Part shown: piece after piece, positions 7,965 through 16,141 of the stretch
How positions within the stretch are numbered: the stretch's first letter is position 1
How the letters are laid out: the number at the start of each line of letters is the position of its first letter
Source: a virus
Reading direction: 5' to 3' (one strand)
Virus record (IMG/VR): IMGVR_UViG_3300048930_000242
Coordinates: 89,341 to 153,340 of that record
Length of the DNA stretch: 64,000 bases
Translations under genes and position numbers: made by a program
The notes under the pieces: model-generated
Database searches by the model: none
Told to the model about the DNA's origin: nothing
What the model saw: only the letters and a program-made list of their open reading frames with translations

Positions 7965-8242
7965 CACACCGATTCCTCTTGGATGTAGTTGTCGCCAACC
8001 GTCTCGTCCATCTCGAAGTGATCCATCCGGAGCAACTTGAGGAAGAGACTGTAGGAGATGTCATGGTAGACGCGACCGCAGTTGGCCGAGCCAGCACGAC
8101 CAGAGATGATGATCCGCTCACAACCGATAGAACCGTCGGCATAAGTCCAGAAAGCCTTCGGGTAGACTCGGCCGGTCACTCGGACTCGCTTGCCGGCAAA
8201 GAAGGCGATGAAGTGGATGTAGCGGACCTTGTACTCGTTCAT
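7964..8242 (-). CDS. Hypothetical protein (92 aa)
   Basis: Start at MNEYKVRYI, chosen because GGAG lies six bases upstream. Beta-rich, with GKRVRVTGRVYPKAFW. No family recognised. First gene after promoter 8266-8294; two small genes follow in the operon. Confidence 0.65.
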   Translation of the reverse strand: MNEYKVRYIHFIAFFAGKRVRVTGRVYPKAFWTYADGSIGCERIIISGRAGSANCGRVYHDISYSLFLKLLRMDHFEMDETVGDNYIQEESV

Positions 8243-8265
8243 GACCATCTCCATTTGTTAGGATG

Positions 8266-8294
8266 ATTCTAACACAATGGAGAGAGCATGTCCA
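8266..8294 (-). promoter_or_regulatory. Sigma70-type phage promoter
   Basis: TGGACA, 17 bp, TAGAAT, with a palindromic -10 region (TTAGAATCATCCTAA). Drives the gene ending at 7964. Confidence 0.85.
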
Positions 8295-8321
8295 GTGCCT
8301 TGAGTCACTTGTTCCGAAAGT

Positions 8322-8522
8322 TTACAATTCGCAGCCGCCGATGCCGATGTCCACGATTTTGATCATTTCGCCGTCTTGGCCAAAGTCCATGGTCTCGTAG
8401 ACATCGAAGTCGGTTCCGTCCGCCTGGCGACCCCAGAAGCGAGCATTGAAGCCGTCTGTGATGGTGACTTCCAGGTCTTGGTTGAGCGCCTGGAGCTTCT
8501 CAATGAGTTCTTTGACTTTCAT
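8322..8522 (-). CDS. Small hypothetical protein (66 aa)
   Basis: Begins MKVKELIEKLQALNQDLEV, the opening of a small protein family common in phages and bacteria, followed by an acidic beta region ending in GIGGCEL. Function unknown. Own promoter at 8557-8585, close to the start of the plus-strand tail-fibre block. Confidence 0.7.
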   Translation of the reverse strand: MKVKELIEKLQALNQDLEVTITDGFNARFWGRQADGTDFDVYETMDFGQDGEMIKIVDIGIGGCEL

Positions 8523-8556
8523 TGCCTTCTTTTCTATCCTATGCTGGATTAGATAG

Positions 8557-8585
8557 ATCATACCACATCCGTGATCGCTTGTCCA
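8557..8585 (-). promoter_or_regulatory. Sigma70-type phage promoter
   Basis: TGGACA, 17 bp, TATGAT on the minus strand, between divergent genes. Confidence 0.75.
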
Positions 8586-8612
8586 CATCCAAGGATAGAA
8601 GTTTACAATCTC

Positions 8613-9227
8613 ATGAGTTCAATCCCTCAGCGTCAGATCTCCTTCACGGCCGGGCAGACATTCTTTGACCAAGTCATCTGGTGTCAAGGCGCCAGAGTTT
8701 ACAAGCAGGTCGCTTCGGTCACCACTGGTCTGCCAACAAAAATTCGAGTGCCAGGCCACGGCATCCCATTGGAATTGACCATCGCCGTGTGGTTCGACAA
8801 TTTCGTGACGGCCAAAGGTTCATTCTCTTCCGGCAAGCATTACTTTGCTTTCGCCGAAGATGAGAACACTATCGTCTTGATCGACGACAATACGACCAAT
8901 GAAACGATCAGTCAATACGGCACGATGTTCTATATTCCTCCGGTTGACCTGTTACAAACCACGGTCTATGCGGATTTCAAATACAAAGCTTCAGATACGA
9001 CGGCGCTGATTGATGCTTCTTCGTTGGCTCCTAACGCTATTTTCGAAATCGTTTCTCCTGGGCTTATCAGAATGGAACTTACTCCGGCTCATACAAAGAC
9101 TCTGATCGGGTCTTCAAGAAAGGCCGTTTCCGGTGTGGCTCAAATCGAACTCCATAACGAAGCCGGCCAGGTATTCAGGCCTTGGGACTACGCCTGGGAA
9201 GTGCATCCAGAAGGAACCAGAGAATGA
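8613..9227 (+). CDS. Tail-fibre / virion-associated protein
   Basis: 204 aa. Start at MSSIPQRQISFTAGQTFFDQ. The last ~95 residues (from IPPVD to RPWDYAWEVHPEGT) form a module that recurs in the gene at 9588-9881, with shared MELTP...TKTLIG and GVAQIE motifs. The first half is beta-rich. It opens a plus-strand island facing away from the early genes and is coupled by ATGA to the next gene. A structural or adhesin role is inferred from context. Confidence 0.65.
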   Translation: MSSIPQRQISFTAGQTFFDQVIWCQGARVYKQVASVTTGLPTKIRVPGHGIPLELTIAVWFDNFVTAKGSFSSGKHYFAFAEDENTIVLIDDNTTNETISQYGTMFYIPPVDLLQTTVYADFKYKASDTTALIDASSLAPNAIFEIVSPGLIRMELTPAHTKTLIGSSRKAVSGVAQIELHNEAGQVFRPWDYAWEVHPEGTRE

Positions 9228-9652
9228 GTAATGTAGCTTTGGTTTGGCCTGAGCACCAGGTTCTTATCTTCGGAGCTTCTCAGCCGTTTCCAGGAGTCTC
9301 TGGAGGTGGGTTTGTCGTTGATGTTCAAGAGTTCTTTGAGTCCGGAGAATGGACCAAGCCGGAAGACGCTCAGGAGATTGAAATTCACCTTTGGTCGGCC
9401 GGCTCTGGTGGTGGCGGCGGTGCGTATTCAACAATTACCCAATCTGGTGGTGGAGGCGGCGCGGCCGGAGGAGTTTATCAAACAGCTAAGATTCCCGCTT
9501 CGGCGGCTGGTTTAACCGAACTAGTGATAGTTGGTCTTGGAGGAATTGGTGGACTCGGAGCGACCACACCCGGAGGCTCTGGAGGAAATGGCGAAGCCGC
9601 CGATCGACACCACTGGTTTAACATTCGTGGCTCAGTTCAAAAAGAGCGCTAG
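9224..9652 (+). CDS. Glycine-rich adhesin-like protein, apparently truncated
   Basis: 142 aa. N-terminal 45 residues are beta-rich, then WTKPEDAQEIEIHLWSAGSG opens a glycine-rich domain (runs of five Gly, IVGLGGIGGLG) of the kind found in tail-fibre tips. The domain stops abruptly after GGSGGNG and ends in a frame-shifted tail. In the next frame the sequence continues as the C-terminal module of the 8613 protein, so this looks like a recombination product or a frameshifted fusion. Confidence 0.65.
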   Translation: MSNVALVWPEHQVLIFGASQPFPGVSGGGFVVDVQEFFESGEWTKPEDAQEIEIHLWSAGSGGGGGAYSTITQSGGGGGAAGGVYQTAKIPASAAGLTELVIVGLGGIGGLGATTPGGSGGNGEAADRHHWFNIRGSVQKER

Positions 9653-9881
9653 TTCTCCAACTCTTCTGGAGATTCGCTCGGATGGAGTCTCTCCTGGATT
9701 CACTCTCCCGGGTAACGGCATTATCTCTATGGAGCTCACTCCAGATCAAACCAGAAGCCTTCTTGGATTCAGCAAGAGTTCCATCAGTGGAATCGCCCAG
9801 GTAGAGGCTATTAATGGAACTCTTCAGGTGTCTCGTCCTTGGGATTATGTATGGACCGTGTCCTATGAAGGAACTCAGTGA
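9588..9881 (+). CDS. Duplicated C-terminal fibre module (97 aa)
   Basis: Reads MAKPPIDTTGLTFVAQF and aligns with the C-terminal half of the 8613-9227 protein (PPID/PPVD, GIISMELTPDQTRSLLG, RPWDYVWTVSYEGT). It overlaps the glycine-rich gene by 65 bp in another frame. The nearest GGAGG is only two bases from the ATG, so independent initiation is doubtful. It may be reached by frameshifting or be a remnant. The stop overlaps the next start as TGATG. Confidence 0.55.
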   Translation: MAKPPIDTTGLTFVAQFKKSASSPTLLEIRSDGVSPGFTLPGNGIISMELTPDQTRSLLGFSKSSISGIAQVEAINGTLQVSRPWDYVWTVSYEGTQ

Positions 9882-10315
9882 TGCTTCAATCCATTGTCTT
9901 GTTCCCAGACACAAACTCGATAATCATAGAGCAACCGAAGGAAGAGAATAGCGCCGTCATCATTTTCGGGCCTTCGGTCTATCCGGCGAACCAACGAGGC
10001 CCTCAGGGAATCCAAGGAGAAACTGGCCCACAAGGAGCTCAAGGCATTCAGGGAGAGACCGGTCCACAAGGTCCTCAGGGAATCCAAGGAGAGACAGGCC
10101 CTCAGGGACTTCCTGGAGTAGACGCGACGGTTCATGCAAGAAGGCAGGAGCATTCTACTCCATATCTCTACGCCGGCACAGCGCCGACCAATAGCTTAGA
10201 AAGCGATCCGGTCTGGAGAATCACTAGATTGACATACACAAACGGATCTTTGACGGCCACTCAATTGGCCGAAAATGTCACTTGGACCGGCCGAGCCGGT
10301 CATACCTACATCTGA
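9881..10315 (+). CDS. Collagen-like fibre protein
   Basis: 144 aa. After a beta-rich N-terminus it has about 15 Gly-X-Y triplets (GPQGIQGETGPQG units), the collagen-like repeat of phage fibres that forms a triple helix. The C-terminal ~60 residues (PTNSLESDPVWRITRL) look like a fibre tip domain. Tandem DNA repeats encode the collagen part. Position after the two fibre-module genes supports a tail or capsid fibre role. Confidence 0.75.
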   Translation: MLQSIVLFPDTNSIIIEQPKEENSAVIIFGPSVYPANQRGPQGIQGETGPQGAQGIQGETGPQGPQGIQGETGPQGLPGVDATVHARRQEHSTPYLYAGTAPTNSLESDPVWRITRLTYTNGSLTATQLAENVTWTGRAGHTYI

Positions 10316-10325
10316 GGATCGAGCG

Positions 10326-10646
10326 ATGGCATTCACCGGCAACACCCCCGACTTCCCTTTCCGTGGCGTGAGCCTGATCACGTCGCCGGCGTTCGGCCCG
10401 ACGTCAGTCGAGGGCCGTGTCGTGATCCAGTGCCAGCCGTATGGCGTGGTCGACGGGCAGATCGTGCGGCCGATGACAACCGTCGACGTCGACGGGGTGC
10501 CGACCGAGGTCGTGGACACGTCGCGCAACACGTCGCGGAGCTTTGTTGACGCCTACGCGGCGGCGGCGGGGAATCCGGCCTATGCGCAGGCGCTGGCGCT
10601 GATCTCGCAGGGGATTCAACTCCTGATCGACGCCGAGGGTCTTTGA
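10326..10646 (+). CDS. Small virion-associated protein, high GC
   Basis: 106 aa, start at MAFTGNTPDFPF with GAGG upstream. Mixed beta N-terminus with a helical alanine-rich C-terminus. The codons are clearly GC-richer than in neighbouring genes, from about 10320 through the end of the next gene's 3' part, which suggests a recent gain from another phage or a host. Function unknown; a fibre accessory is likely from position. Confidence 0.55.
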   Translation: MAFTGNTPDFPFRGVSLITSPAFGPTSVEGRVVIQCQPYGVVDGQIVRPMTTVDVDGVPTEVVDTSRNTSRSFVDAYAAAAGNPAYAQALALISQGIQLLIDAEGL

Positions 10647-10647
10647 T

Positions 10648-11721
10648 ATGGCAGATAAATGGCCGCTTGCCGACGGTGTCTGGTCGAACGCTGCAAACTG
10701 GAACGGCGGCACAAAACCAATAACCGGCGACGTCGTTTATGCGGACAACCGGATCGTCGCGATTGACGAGACGCCGGCAAGCGGCATCACGCTGCGGAAT
10801 AGCGCGCGGTCCGGCGGGACAGCCGGCGGGCAGTTCACTATCGCCATTAACTTGACGCTGACGCTTAATGTCGAGGGGTGGACACAAACGACTGCTGGTG
10901 GATTTTTGAATACTAGCGGAACCGCCAATGTCACAATTATTGGGAATGTAACATGGGCGGTCAGTCAATCGCTGGATGCCAGATATGCGATAAACCATGC
11001 CAGCACCGGGAGTCTTGTCGTTGTTGGAGCTGTCGTTAGCACTTCGACGCGCTCATCTGGCGGGGCAATCGCGGTTAATGCAGGCGGTCCAGTTTCCATT
11101 GTTGGCAACGTATCAAGCACGGCAGGATCGCCCGCTGTATCTTATTTCGCTTCATCCACTTTAACTATTACCGGCAATGTAACAAACAGTGGAAGCAGCG
11201 CCACGGTTTCGTCGGTTGTGGCTCAAACGGTAAACGTCATCGGGAACTTAATCGGCGGCGCAAGTTATGCCGTTGGTAACGGTAACACGTCGCAAGTGTT
11301 TATTGTCGACGTTGTTGGGAATGTAAGCGCGGGTGCTTCGCCGGCCGTATTAATGGCTTCGCCTTCTGGCTCGGTGACTGTCACCGGCAACTTAACGAAT
11401 AATGTTGCTGTCATGGCAATATATTCACCAAGACTGCGTTTGGGAGCCACTCAGCCGACGTACTGGCAGCTCTACACGCCGACTGGCGTCGACCGCCGCC
11501 TCTACACCGCAGACAGCGTCGGCGGCAACCCGGCGACGTCCAACGTGCGCCTCGGCACGACCTACGGGCCGGCATCGGAGTTGACCGGCACGTTGGCGGT
11601 GCCGCCTGCGTCGGCGGTCGGTGCGGGGGTGCCGGTCGACAATACGGTCGGAACTGCGGTCTGGACGGCGGAGCAGATCAGCGCTGCGCTGGCGCCGTTG
11701 TTTGCCGCCTACGGCTCTTAA
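10648..11721 (+). CDS. Tail fibre / beta-solenoid protein
   Basis: 357 aa. N-terminus KWPLADGVWSNAANWNGGTKP matches a known phage fibre start. The centre is a repetitive series of short beta strands with I-x-G-N-V-x-x repeats (TIIGNV, SIVGNV, TITGNV, NVIGNL), typical of a right-handed beta-helix. The last ~90 residues are higher in GC and resemble a separate C-terminal domain. It is the last gene of the plus-strand island and ends directly against a minus-strand gene. Confidence 0.75.
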   Translation: MADKWPLADGVWSNAANWNGGTKPITGDVVYADNRIVAIDETPASGITLRNSARSGGTAGGQFTIAINLTLTLNVEGWTQTTAGGFLNTSGTANVTIIGNVTWAVSQSLDARYAINHASTGSLVVVGAVVSTSTRSSGGAIAVNAGGPVSIVGNVSSTAGSPAVSYFASSTLTITGNVTNSGSSATVSSVVAQTVNVIGNLIGGASYAVGNGNTSQVFIVDVVGNVSAGASPAVLMASPSGSVTVTGNLTNNVAVMAIYSPRLRLGATQPTYWQLYTPTGVDRRLYTADSVGGNPATSNVRLGTTYGPASELTGTLAVPPASAVGAGVPVDNTVGTAVWTAEQISAALAPLFAAYGS

Positions 11722-11943
11722 TCACCGGTCTCCTGGAGTGTATCCGAGGAACTCTTCCTCGGTCATTCCATTCCAAGTATGGCCATCGCCTTCAACATCG
11801 AAGATATAGCTCATAAAATGCCTTTGCTTGGTCTGACGAATCGTGAAGGTGGCGACTCCGTATCGATTCCGGCCGGTCGCCTTTTCTCCTAGTCGGACCT
11901 GACGTCCGGCTTCTCGCCATTCCAGGTAGGTCTTACTTTCCAT
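11722..11943 (-). CDS. Small protein with ArdC-N-like motif (73 aa)
   Basis: TYLEWREAGRQVRLGEKATG resembles the W..AG.QVRKGEK motif at the N-terminus of ArdC-type ssDNA-binding proteins, but the protein is much shorter than ArdC (73 aa). The role is inferred only from this motif. It is the third gene of an operon with the 54-aa membrane protein and dNMP kinase. Confidence 0.6.
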   Translation of the reverse strand: MESKTYLEWREAGRQVRLGEKATGRNRYGVATFTIRQTKQRHFMSYIFDVEGDGHTWNGMTEEEFLGYTPGDR

Positions 11944-11944
11944 A

Positions 11945-12109
11945 TCAAGCCGCCTTGATTGACTTCACGAACTCGTTGGCCCAATAGACCGTCAAGATCA
12001 AATCCAGACCGACCAGCCACGGATTCTGACTGAGAGCTCCGGCCGAAACTGCGAAGAATAAACAGATCAGAAGAGAGATCTGAGACCAATTGCGCTTCAA
12101 GAAATCCAT
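11945..12109 (-). CDS. Small membrane protein (54 aa)
   Basis: MDFLKRNWSQISLLICLFFA opens with a basic segment followed by a transmembrane helix; a second hydrophobic stretch covers residues 31-45. Good ribosome site (GGAGAATCGC before the ATG), and it ends two bases before the next start. Function unknown. Confidence 0.65.
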   Translation of the reverse strand: MDFLKRNWSQISLLICLFFAVSAGALSQNPWLVGLDLILTVYWANEFVKSIKAA

Positions 12110-12123
12110 TGCGATTCTCCTTC

Positions 12124-12816
12124 TCAGACGATGATGGTGTTCACGAGCTTCAGCACGTTTGTCATGAAGACATGTTTGCCGAGGACCGGATTGTCGTAGA
12201 ACTGGTTGACCAGAGTGAAGTCGACCAGATTCCGTGAGATCTGAGCCTCCGAGGCGTGACTTCGGAACTCCTCTTTGCTGGTCGCTCCGATCGAACTCCC
12301 AAGAGCCTCGACCTGGATGATCACTCCGCCCATCTGGCGGATTGCCTCGGCCTCGTTATCGAAGCGCACGTCGGTGATCACCGTGAAGTAGCCATTGGCC
12401 TTGTTCTTCTGGACGTTCCGACGGACAATGTCCAGCCAGATTGAGTCCGAGATCATGTTTCGGCCCCAGTCTGTGCCGAGAGTCTGGAGCATGAACCGCA
12501 ATGACTTGCCTCCGAACTCCGGTATAGGGTCGTTCTTGCCGACTCCACCGTGCTCTTTGTAGATCTTGTCTACGTCGATTCCGAGACACTTGATCATCTT
12601 GCGGATCGGCTCGGCGAAGGACTCTCGCTTGACACGGATACCGGAAGACTCGATCGCATCTCCGGCCGAGTCCTTGCCGGAGCCGGCTTTTCCGGCGAAA
12701 CCAATCACCGGAATCTTGATATCTTGGAAACCTTCGGACTTCTTGAAGATCTGCTGGTAGAAGGCATTCGCGACCTTCTCAAAATCAATGATGGCCGCTT
12801 GGCCCAACTTAGACAT
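12124..12816 (-). CDS. Deoxynucleoside monophosphate kinase
   Basis: 230 aa, T4 gp1-like: phosphorylates dNMPs (in T4 dGMP, dTMP and hydroxymethyl-dCMP) for DNA synthesis. P-loop GKAGSGKDS near residues 42-50; FMLQTLGTDWGRNMISDSIWL and TDVRFDNEAEAI match the conserved substrate and lid regions. Length is typical. It works with the phage RNR and thymidylate synthase in dNTP supply. Confidence 0.88.
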   Translation of the reverse strand: MSKLGQAAIIDFEKVANAFYQQIFKKSEGFQDIKIPVIGFAGKAGSGKDSAGDAIESSGIRVKRESFAEPIRKMIKCLGIDVDKIYKEHGGVGKNDPIPEFGGKSLRFMLQTLGTDWGRNMISDSIWLDIVRRNVQKNKANGYFTVITDVRFDNEAEAIRQMGGVIIQVEALGSSIGATSKEEFRSHASEAQISRNLVDFTLVNQFYDNPVLGKHVFMTNVLKLVNTIIV

Positions 12817-12827
12817 TCACATTCTCC

Positions 12828-13241
12828 TTATTCTGTTAACATCCTGTAGGCGCGAGCATTCAGCCTGATGCCTTGGACTCCGTGCACTTTCAGAAGCTCT
12901 TGTAGAAACTTCTTGCGTTGAACAAGCCACCCCTGGAGCAATTCAACTCGTTGAAAGTGAATGTCGTCGCTGTAATAGAATTCCTCGTACGGCATTTTTC
13001 CACTACAGACGAGGTTGATTGCGGCCGCGTAGGCTTCTTGGTGAGTTCCGTATCGCGGCCTCTTCCACCAAAGCCAACCGACGATTTTCTTCTTCAGAAT
13101 CTCGGTGCATTCATCGATCAGCGCCAGGCGCTTATTGGAAATCAATACATCGGCCTCAAAGATCTTTTCTTCGGCCTTTTTATGCACCCATTCAAGGCTG
13201 CATTCAATCTGGAAGTCAGGAGTTGGTTCGCATTTGCTCAT
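12828..13241 (-). CDS. Hypothetical protein (137 aa)
   Basis: Charged, helical protein with a Trp-rich centre (KKIVGWLWWKRPRYG). No known domain. Overlaps the upstream 75-aa gene by 26 bp and precedes dNMP kinase by 11 bp, so it is part of the RNA-ligase operon. Confidence 0.65.
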   Translation of the reverse strand: MSKCEPTPDFQIECSLEWVHKKAEEKIFEADVLISNKRLALIDECTEILKKKIVGWLWWKRPRYGTHQEAYAAAINLVCSGKMPYEEFYYSDDIHFQRVELLQGWLVQRKKFLQELLKVHGVQGIRLNARAYRMLTE

Positions 13242-13443
13242 TTTGATTTCTCTCTTTCAGAAGTTGTCCGTGTAGTTGGGCAATCACCGCCGCATACACA
13301 TCCAGGCTTTGCTTTGGCGGCCCTACTTGGAAATAGTGGAGCCACCAATGTCTGGAGTTTGGTTGGCGGATTCGAATCCCGACAACCTCTTCGTATTTGT
13401 CGTCGAGCATATACTCGACTTCGTACTCATTTGGCTTCGTCAT
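13216..13443 (-). CDS. Small hypothetical protein (75 aa)
   Basis: Begins MTKPNEYEVEYMLDDKYEEV and has a HWWLHYFQVG motif; C-terminus helical and polar. It overlaps the 3' end of the RNA ligase gene by 17 bp and its own downstream neighbour by 26 bp. No recognised family. Confidence 0.6.
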   Translation of the reverse strand: MTKPNEYEVEYMLDDKYEEVVGIRIRQPNSRHWWLHYFQVGPPKQSLDVYAAVIAQLHGQLLKERNQNEQMRTNS

Positions 13444-14566
13444 AAACCTTGTTCATCACCTTGAAAGAGCGGACCTTTCCGTTCTCGTCGACGTATTGGC
13501 AGACCACGCCTTCGAACATCTCGAAGTTATACTCCGGAGCCAAGAGCTCTTCTTCCTTTGTCGCAGACAGCGCCTCGGCCAGAGTCTTCGAAGTCTCGAT
13601 CTTCCGAAGGAACTCTGCGGTGATCACAGTGTTGCACGAGAGGTATGGCACAGTTCGGATGTCTTCGATGTCCAGAAGAGACTCGAACGGAAGGTACTCA
13701 AGAGTCCGAAGGTCGAGCAGCGAGAACCAAGAGACACTCTTCTCTCGTTGACTCCAAGGATTGTACTTGCCGGACTGGATGCCTGGTCCATGGACTTCGC
13801 CGCGGATGGCCAGTGATTTGCCGGTCTTGACGCAGTAGTCCTCGAGCATCTTGAAGATGTTCGAAGACTTCACGGCATCCCAGTACCGATTGGTCTCACC
13901 GACTCCAGGAATCTTCAGCTCGTTGTTCCTGGCGCAGTAGCCAAGGATTGGTCGATCTTCAGTTCCGCCTTCGGCAAGGACATATCCACGATGGCCAGGA
14001 AGGACGCAGTAGACGGTCAATGATGTACCGTCGATCTTTTCGGTGACCGTACACACTTGTCCAAGAACCTGGGCTTCTCCAAGGTTCTGGTAGCGGTCCT
14101 CGTCGGTCGGCATCAAGCAAAACGGAAGCGGACCCTTGACGGTGAGGTCGGTCGGAAGAGGCGCTTCATACTTGGTGACACCGAAAGACGCTGAGACTTC
14201 GGTCCCAGCTTTCGGGTATTTGGGGTCCGTGCTCCACCAATGATCTGTGAACAGAGCATAGCAAGATGGATCGGAAGAAACTTTGTTGAACGGAACAACC
14301 AGGCCAAAACTCCACTCTCCACGGATGTTCTTGGCCTTCACTCGCCGGGTGGTCGAGGAGACAAACGAAAGGTACTCTTGAGCCCACTCTCGGTCAGCCG
14401 GAAGAGACGCGTCAGGATGGACCAAGAAGCATTTCGAGCCGACCTGGTACACGCCACGGCCAACGATCGCCTCGTAGCCAGCGACTCGGACGATGTCCAG
14501 GCGGTCAGCATTCGGATGCGGTCGGACGGACTCGACACACTCAAAGGTCATCAACTTGTTACTCAT
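13427..14566 (-). CDS. RNA ligase, DRB0094 (Rnl5) type
   Basis: 379 aa. ATP-dependent RNA ligase with an N-terminal OB-like domain (about 1-140) before the nucleotidyltransferase core, the DraRnl/TIGR02306 layout. Motif I is EKIDG with the nucleophilic Lys at about 177; IRGEVHGPGIQ (motif III region), FEGVV (IV) and SFKVMNK (V) follow. It probably seals nicks in RNA, for instance in damaged tRNA. It leads an operon from promoter 14610-14638 that includes dNMP kinase. A second, unrelated RNA ligase is at 43810. Confidence 0.88.
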   Translation of the reverse strand: MSNKLMTFECVESVRPHPNADRLDIVRVAGYEAIVGRGVYQVGSKCFLVHPDASLPADREWAQEYLSFVSSTTRRVKAKNIRGEWSFGLVVPFNKVSSDPSCYALFTDHWWSTDPKYPKAGTEVSASFGVTKYEAPLPTDLTVKGPLPFCLMPTDEDRYQNLGEAQVLGQVCTVTEKIDGTSLTVYCVLPGHRGYVLAEGGTEDRPILGYCARNNELKIPGVGETNRYWDAVKSSNIFKMLEDYCVKTGKSLAIRGEVHGPGIQSGKYNPWSQREKSVSWFSLLDLRTLEYLPFESLLDIEDIRTVPYLSCNTVITAEFLRKIETSKTLAEALSATKEEELLAPEYNFEMFEGVVCQYVDENGKVRSFKVMNKVYDEAK

Positions 14567-14609
14567 CATTGGTCTCCATGCTAAAAGGCCTTCTCGATCT
14601 GTTAGATTG

Positions 14610-14638
14610 ATTCTAACACAAAGAGAAGGCCTTGTCCA
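14610..14638 (-). promoter_or_regulatory. Sigma70-type phage promoter
   Basis: TGGACA, 17 bp, TAGAAT; the palindrome TTAGAATCAATCTAA covers -10. Drives the RNA ligase operon. Confidence 0.85.
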
Positions 14639-14658
14639 GCGTTCAATTGTAAAATTTG

Positions 14659-14904
14659 TTACTCGTCGGCTCCGTTCGTTGCCTGGATCTCCAGAGCGAG
14701 CTTTCGCATGTCATGCGTCAAGCGGCTCATCGCATTGGACTTTGCATTGGCCTCGCGGTGACGCTCGCGGCCATGAGCCTTCGACTTCTCGATGAAGCCA
14801 CGGAAAGCAACTCGCTGCTCCTCCGGAGTGTCAATCCTCCGCGCGAGCTCGTCCATCCGCTTGCAGACCTTCGTGTACCCGATGATGCAGGTTCGCTTTT
14901 TCAT
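14659..14904 (-). CDS. Small basic protein (81 aa)
   Basis: Start at MKKRTCIIGYTKVCKRMDEL. Highly basic and helical, with His and Arg clusters (KAHGRERHREANAKS), which suggests nucleic-acid binding; that is inference. It overlaps the next upstream small frame by 74 bp, so only one of the two may be real, although both have a ribosome site. Confidence 0.55.
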   Translation of the reverse strand: MKKRTCIIGYTKVCKRMDELARRIDTPEEQRVAFRGFIEKSKAHGRERHREANAKSNAMSRLTHDMRKLALEIQATNGADE

Positions 14905-14992
14905 TTTCAATGATCCTCTTGATGGATTCGGAAACTTCGGACTCAACTCGATCGTACCAGTCTTCCCACTCTACGTTGCGTTCGGTGAGCAT
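14831..14992 (-). CDS. Possible small acidic protein (53 aa)
   Basis: MLTERNVEWEDWYDRVESEV follows the promoter at 15025-15053 by about 30 bp and has AGGGA just upstream. Acidic, helical. The 74-bp overlap with the downstream basic protein lowers confidence, but it fills what would otherwise be a long leader. Confidence 0.4.
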   Translation of the reverse strand: MLTERNVEWEDWYDRVESEVSESIKRIIENEKANLHHRVHEGLQADGRARAED

Positions 14993-15024
14993 TTCCCTGG
15001 AGCTCCTCGGTAGTTGGTAGGATC

Positions 15025-15053
15025 ATTCTACCACTTTCCGAGGAGCTTGTCCA
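15025..15053 (-). promoter_or_regulatory. Sigma70-type phage promoter
   Basis: TGGACA, 17 bp, TAGAAT, with palindrome GGTAGAATGATCCTACC over the -10 box. Confidence 0.85.
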
Positions 15054-15061
15054 GCGTCAGA

Positions 15062-16063
15062 TCACTTGATTACAATCACCTTGGTGCCACTCACCAGCTT
15101 ACGATTGAGGCTGGTGCTCTGGACGAAGACGTCCCAGACATTGCCCGGAGTCTTGTCGACCGAGATCCGCACCGTACCGGCCGGGATCCCAAGGATTGCG
15201 CGAGCGTTCGGACCGTGGTAGGCCTTGCCGGAAACTCGGTGGACGATCAAGAGGTTCTTCATCGGACCAAGCTGTTCGGACTTCGTGAGCTGGTAGTAGG
15301 CCGAGCCCTTCACATAGCGGCCAAGTTTGCTCTCGACGAACGGAGCGATCTCCACACCGTCGAAGTTCACATCCAGGAACTGGAGAGGCTGAGTGAACGC
15401 GGCCACCGTTCCTTCCGCAACGGCCTTCTGAACAGCCGCTGTGTTCGGACGGAAGAGGCTGCTCGAAGTGGTCTGACCGGACGAACGAGTGGTTGCGTAT
15501 TCACGCATCGAGGAAGTGACGGTCGCCTTGACCTCAGAGAAGTCTCGGTTGATGTCCCAAATCTGGATGTTGCCGTGAGGGATTCCAAGGCTCTTCGCGT
15601 AGGTCTCGCCGTATTGGTTCGGCACGAAGGCAGCCACGGTCACCAGGTTCGCCAACTTGGCGTGCTGAGACTTCAGCGTCGAGATAGGAACCCGCGAGCT
15701 GTTGTCCTCACCATCGGTAACCAGATAGACCAAGAACGTGCGATCACGAGAATCGCAGCGCTGGCGAAGAGCGGCGATGTCTTCATAGACCGTCGACAGT
15801 GCATCCACGATGGCTGTGTTGCCAAACGGACGGTAGTCATCGAACTTCGCGAACCGAGGATCGCCATCGGTCAGAGCACGGGAGCAGCGCTCGTTGAATG
15901 TGTAAACGCTCACTCGATTTTCAACACCCGGAATAAGGTCTCCGGTCTCCGAGATCAAGGCGTTACAAACATTCTTCACCTGGTTGGTATGGCGCATCAT
16001 CGAACCAGATTGGTCGACCACGAAATAGACATGATTGACCTGAGACGAATTGATTTTCTGCAT
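15062..16063 (-). CDS. von Willebrand factor A domain protein
   Basis: 333 aa. VWA domain in the N-terminal ~200 residues: the metal site DQSGSM near residues 17-22, a TFNE strand, GNTAIVDAL (the conserved Thr) and TDGEDNSS (the conserved Asp). The C-terminal part is beta-rich and has no named domain. Cytosolic phage VWA proteins of this type have no established function. A late-type ATAGATA motif lies 71 bp upstream (16134-16140), directly after the NAMPT gene. Confidence 0.85.
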   Translation of the reverse strand: MQKINSSQVNHVYFVVDQSGSMMRHTNQVKNVCNALISETGDLIPGVENRVSVYTFNERCSRALTDGDPRFAKFDDYRPFGNTAIVDALSTVYEDIAALRQRCDSRDRTFLVYLVTDGEDNSSRVPISTLKSQHAKLANLVTVAAFVPNQYGETYAKSLGIPHGNIQIWDINRDFSEVKATVTSSMREYATTRSSGQTTSSSLFRPNTAAVQKAVAEGTVAAFTQPLQFLDVNFDGVEIAPFVESKLGRYVKGSAYYQLTKSEQLGPMKNLLIVHRVSGKAYHGPNARAILGIPAGTVRISVDKTPGNVWDVFVQSTSLNRKLVSGTKVIVIK

Positions 16064-16133
16064 TTTAGATCTCCTTTGATTGGGACTTTGCCCTAAGTTT
16101 GGTTTCTTTTTTGGTGTGGCTTTCACCACAAAC

Positions 16134-16140
16134 TATCTAT
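16134..16140 (-). promoter_or_regulatory. Late-promoter-like motif ATAGATA
   Basis: TATAGATAG context upstream of the VWA gene; similar to the T4 late promoter TATAAATA. Confidence 0.4.
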
Positions 16141-16141
16141 A

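Noticed and set aside
9881-10315. Tandem repeat as a mobile or regulatory DNA repeat
   Set aside because: Explained by Gly-X-Y coding of the collagen-like protein.
10378-10998. 206-codon minus-strand frame
   Set aside because: High-GC shadow of the plus-strand fibre genes.
15014-16096. 360-codon plus-strand frame
   Set aside because: Antisense to the VWA gene, whose MIDAS motifs prove the minus strand is coding.
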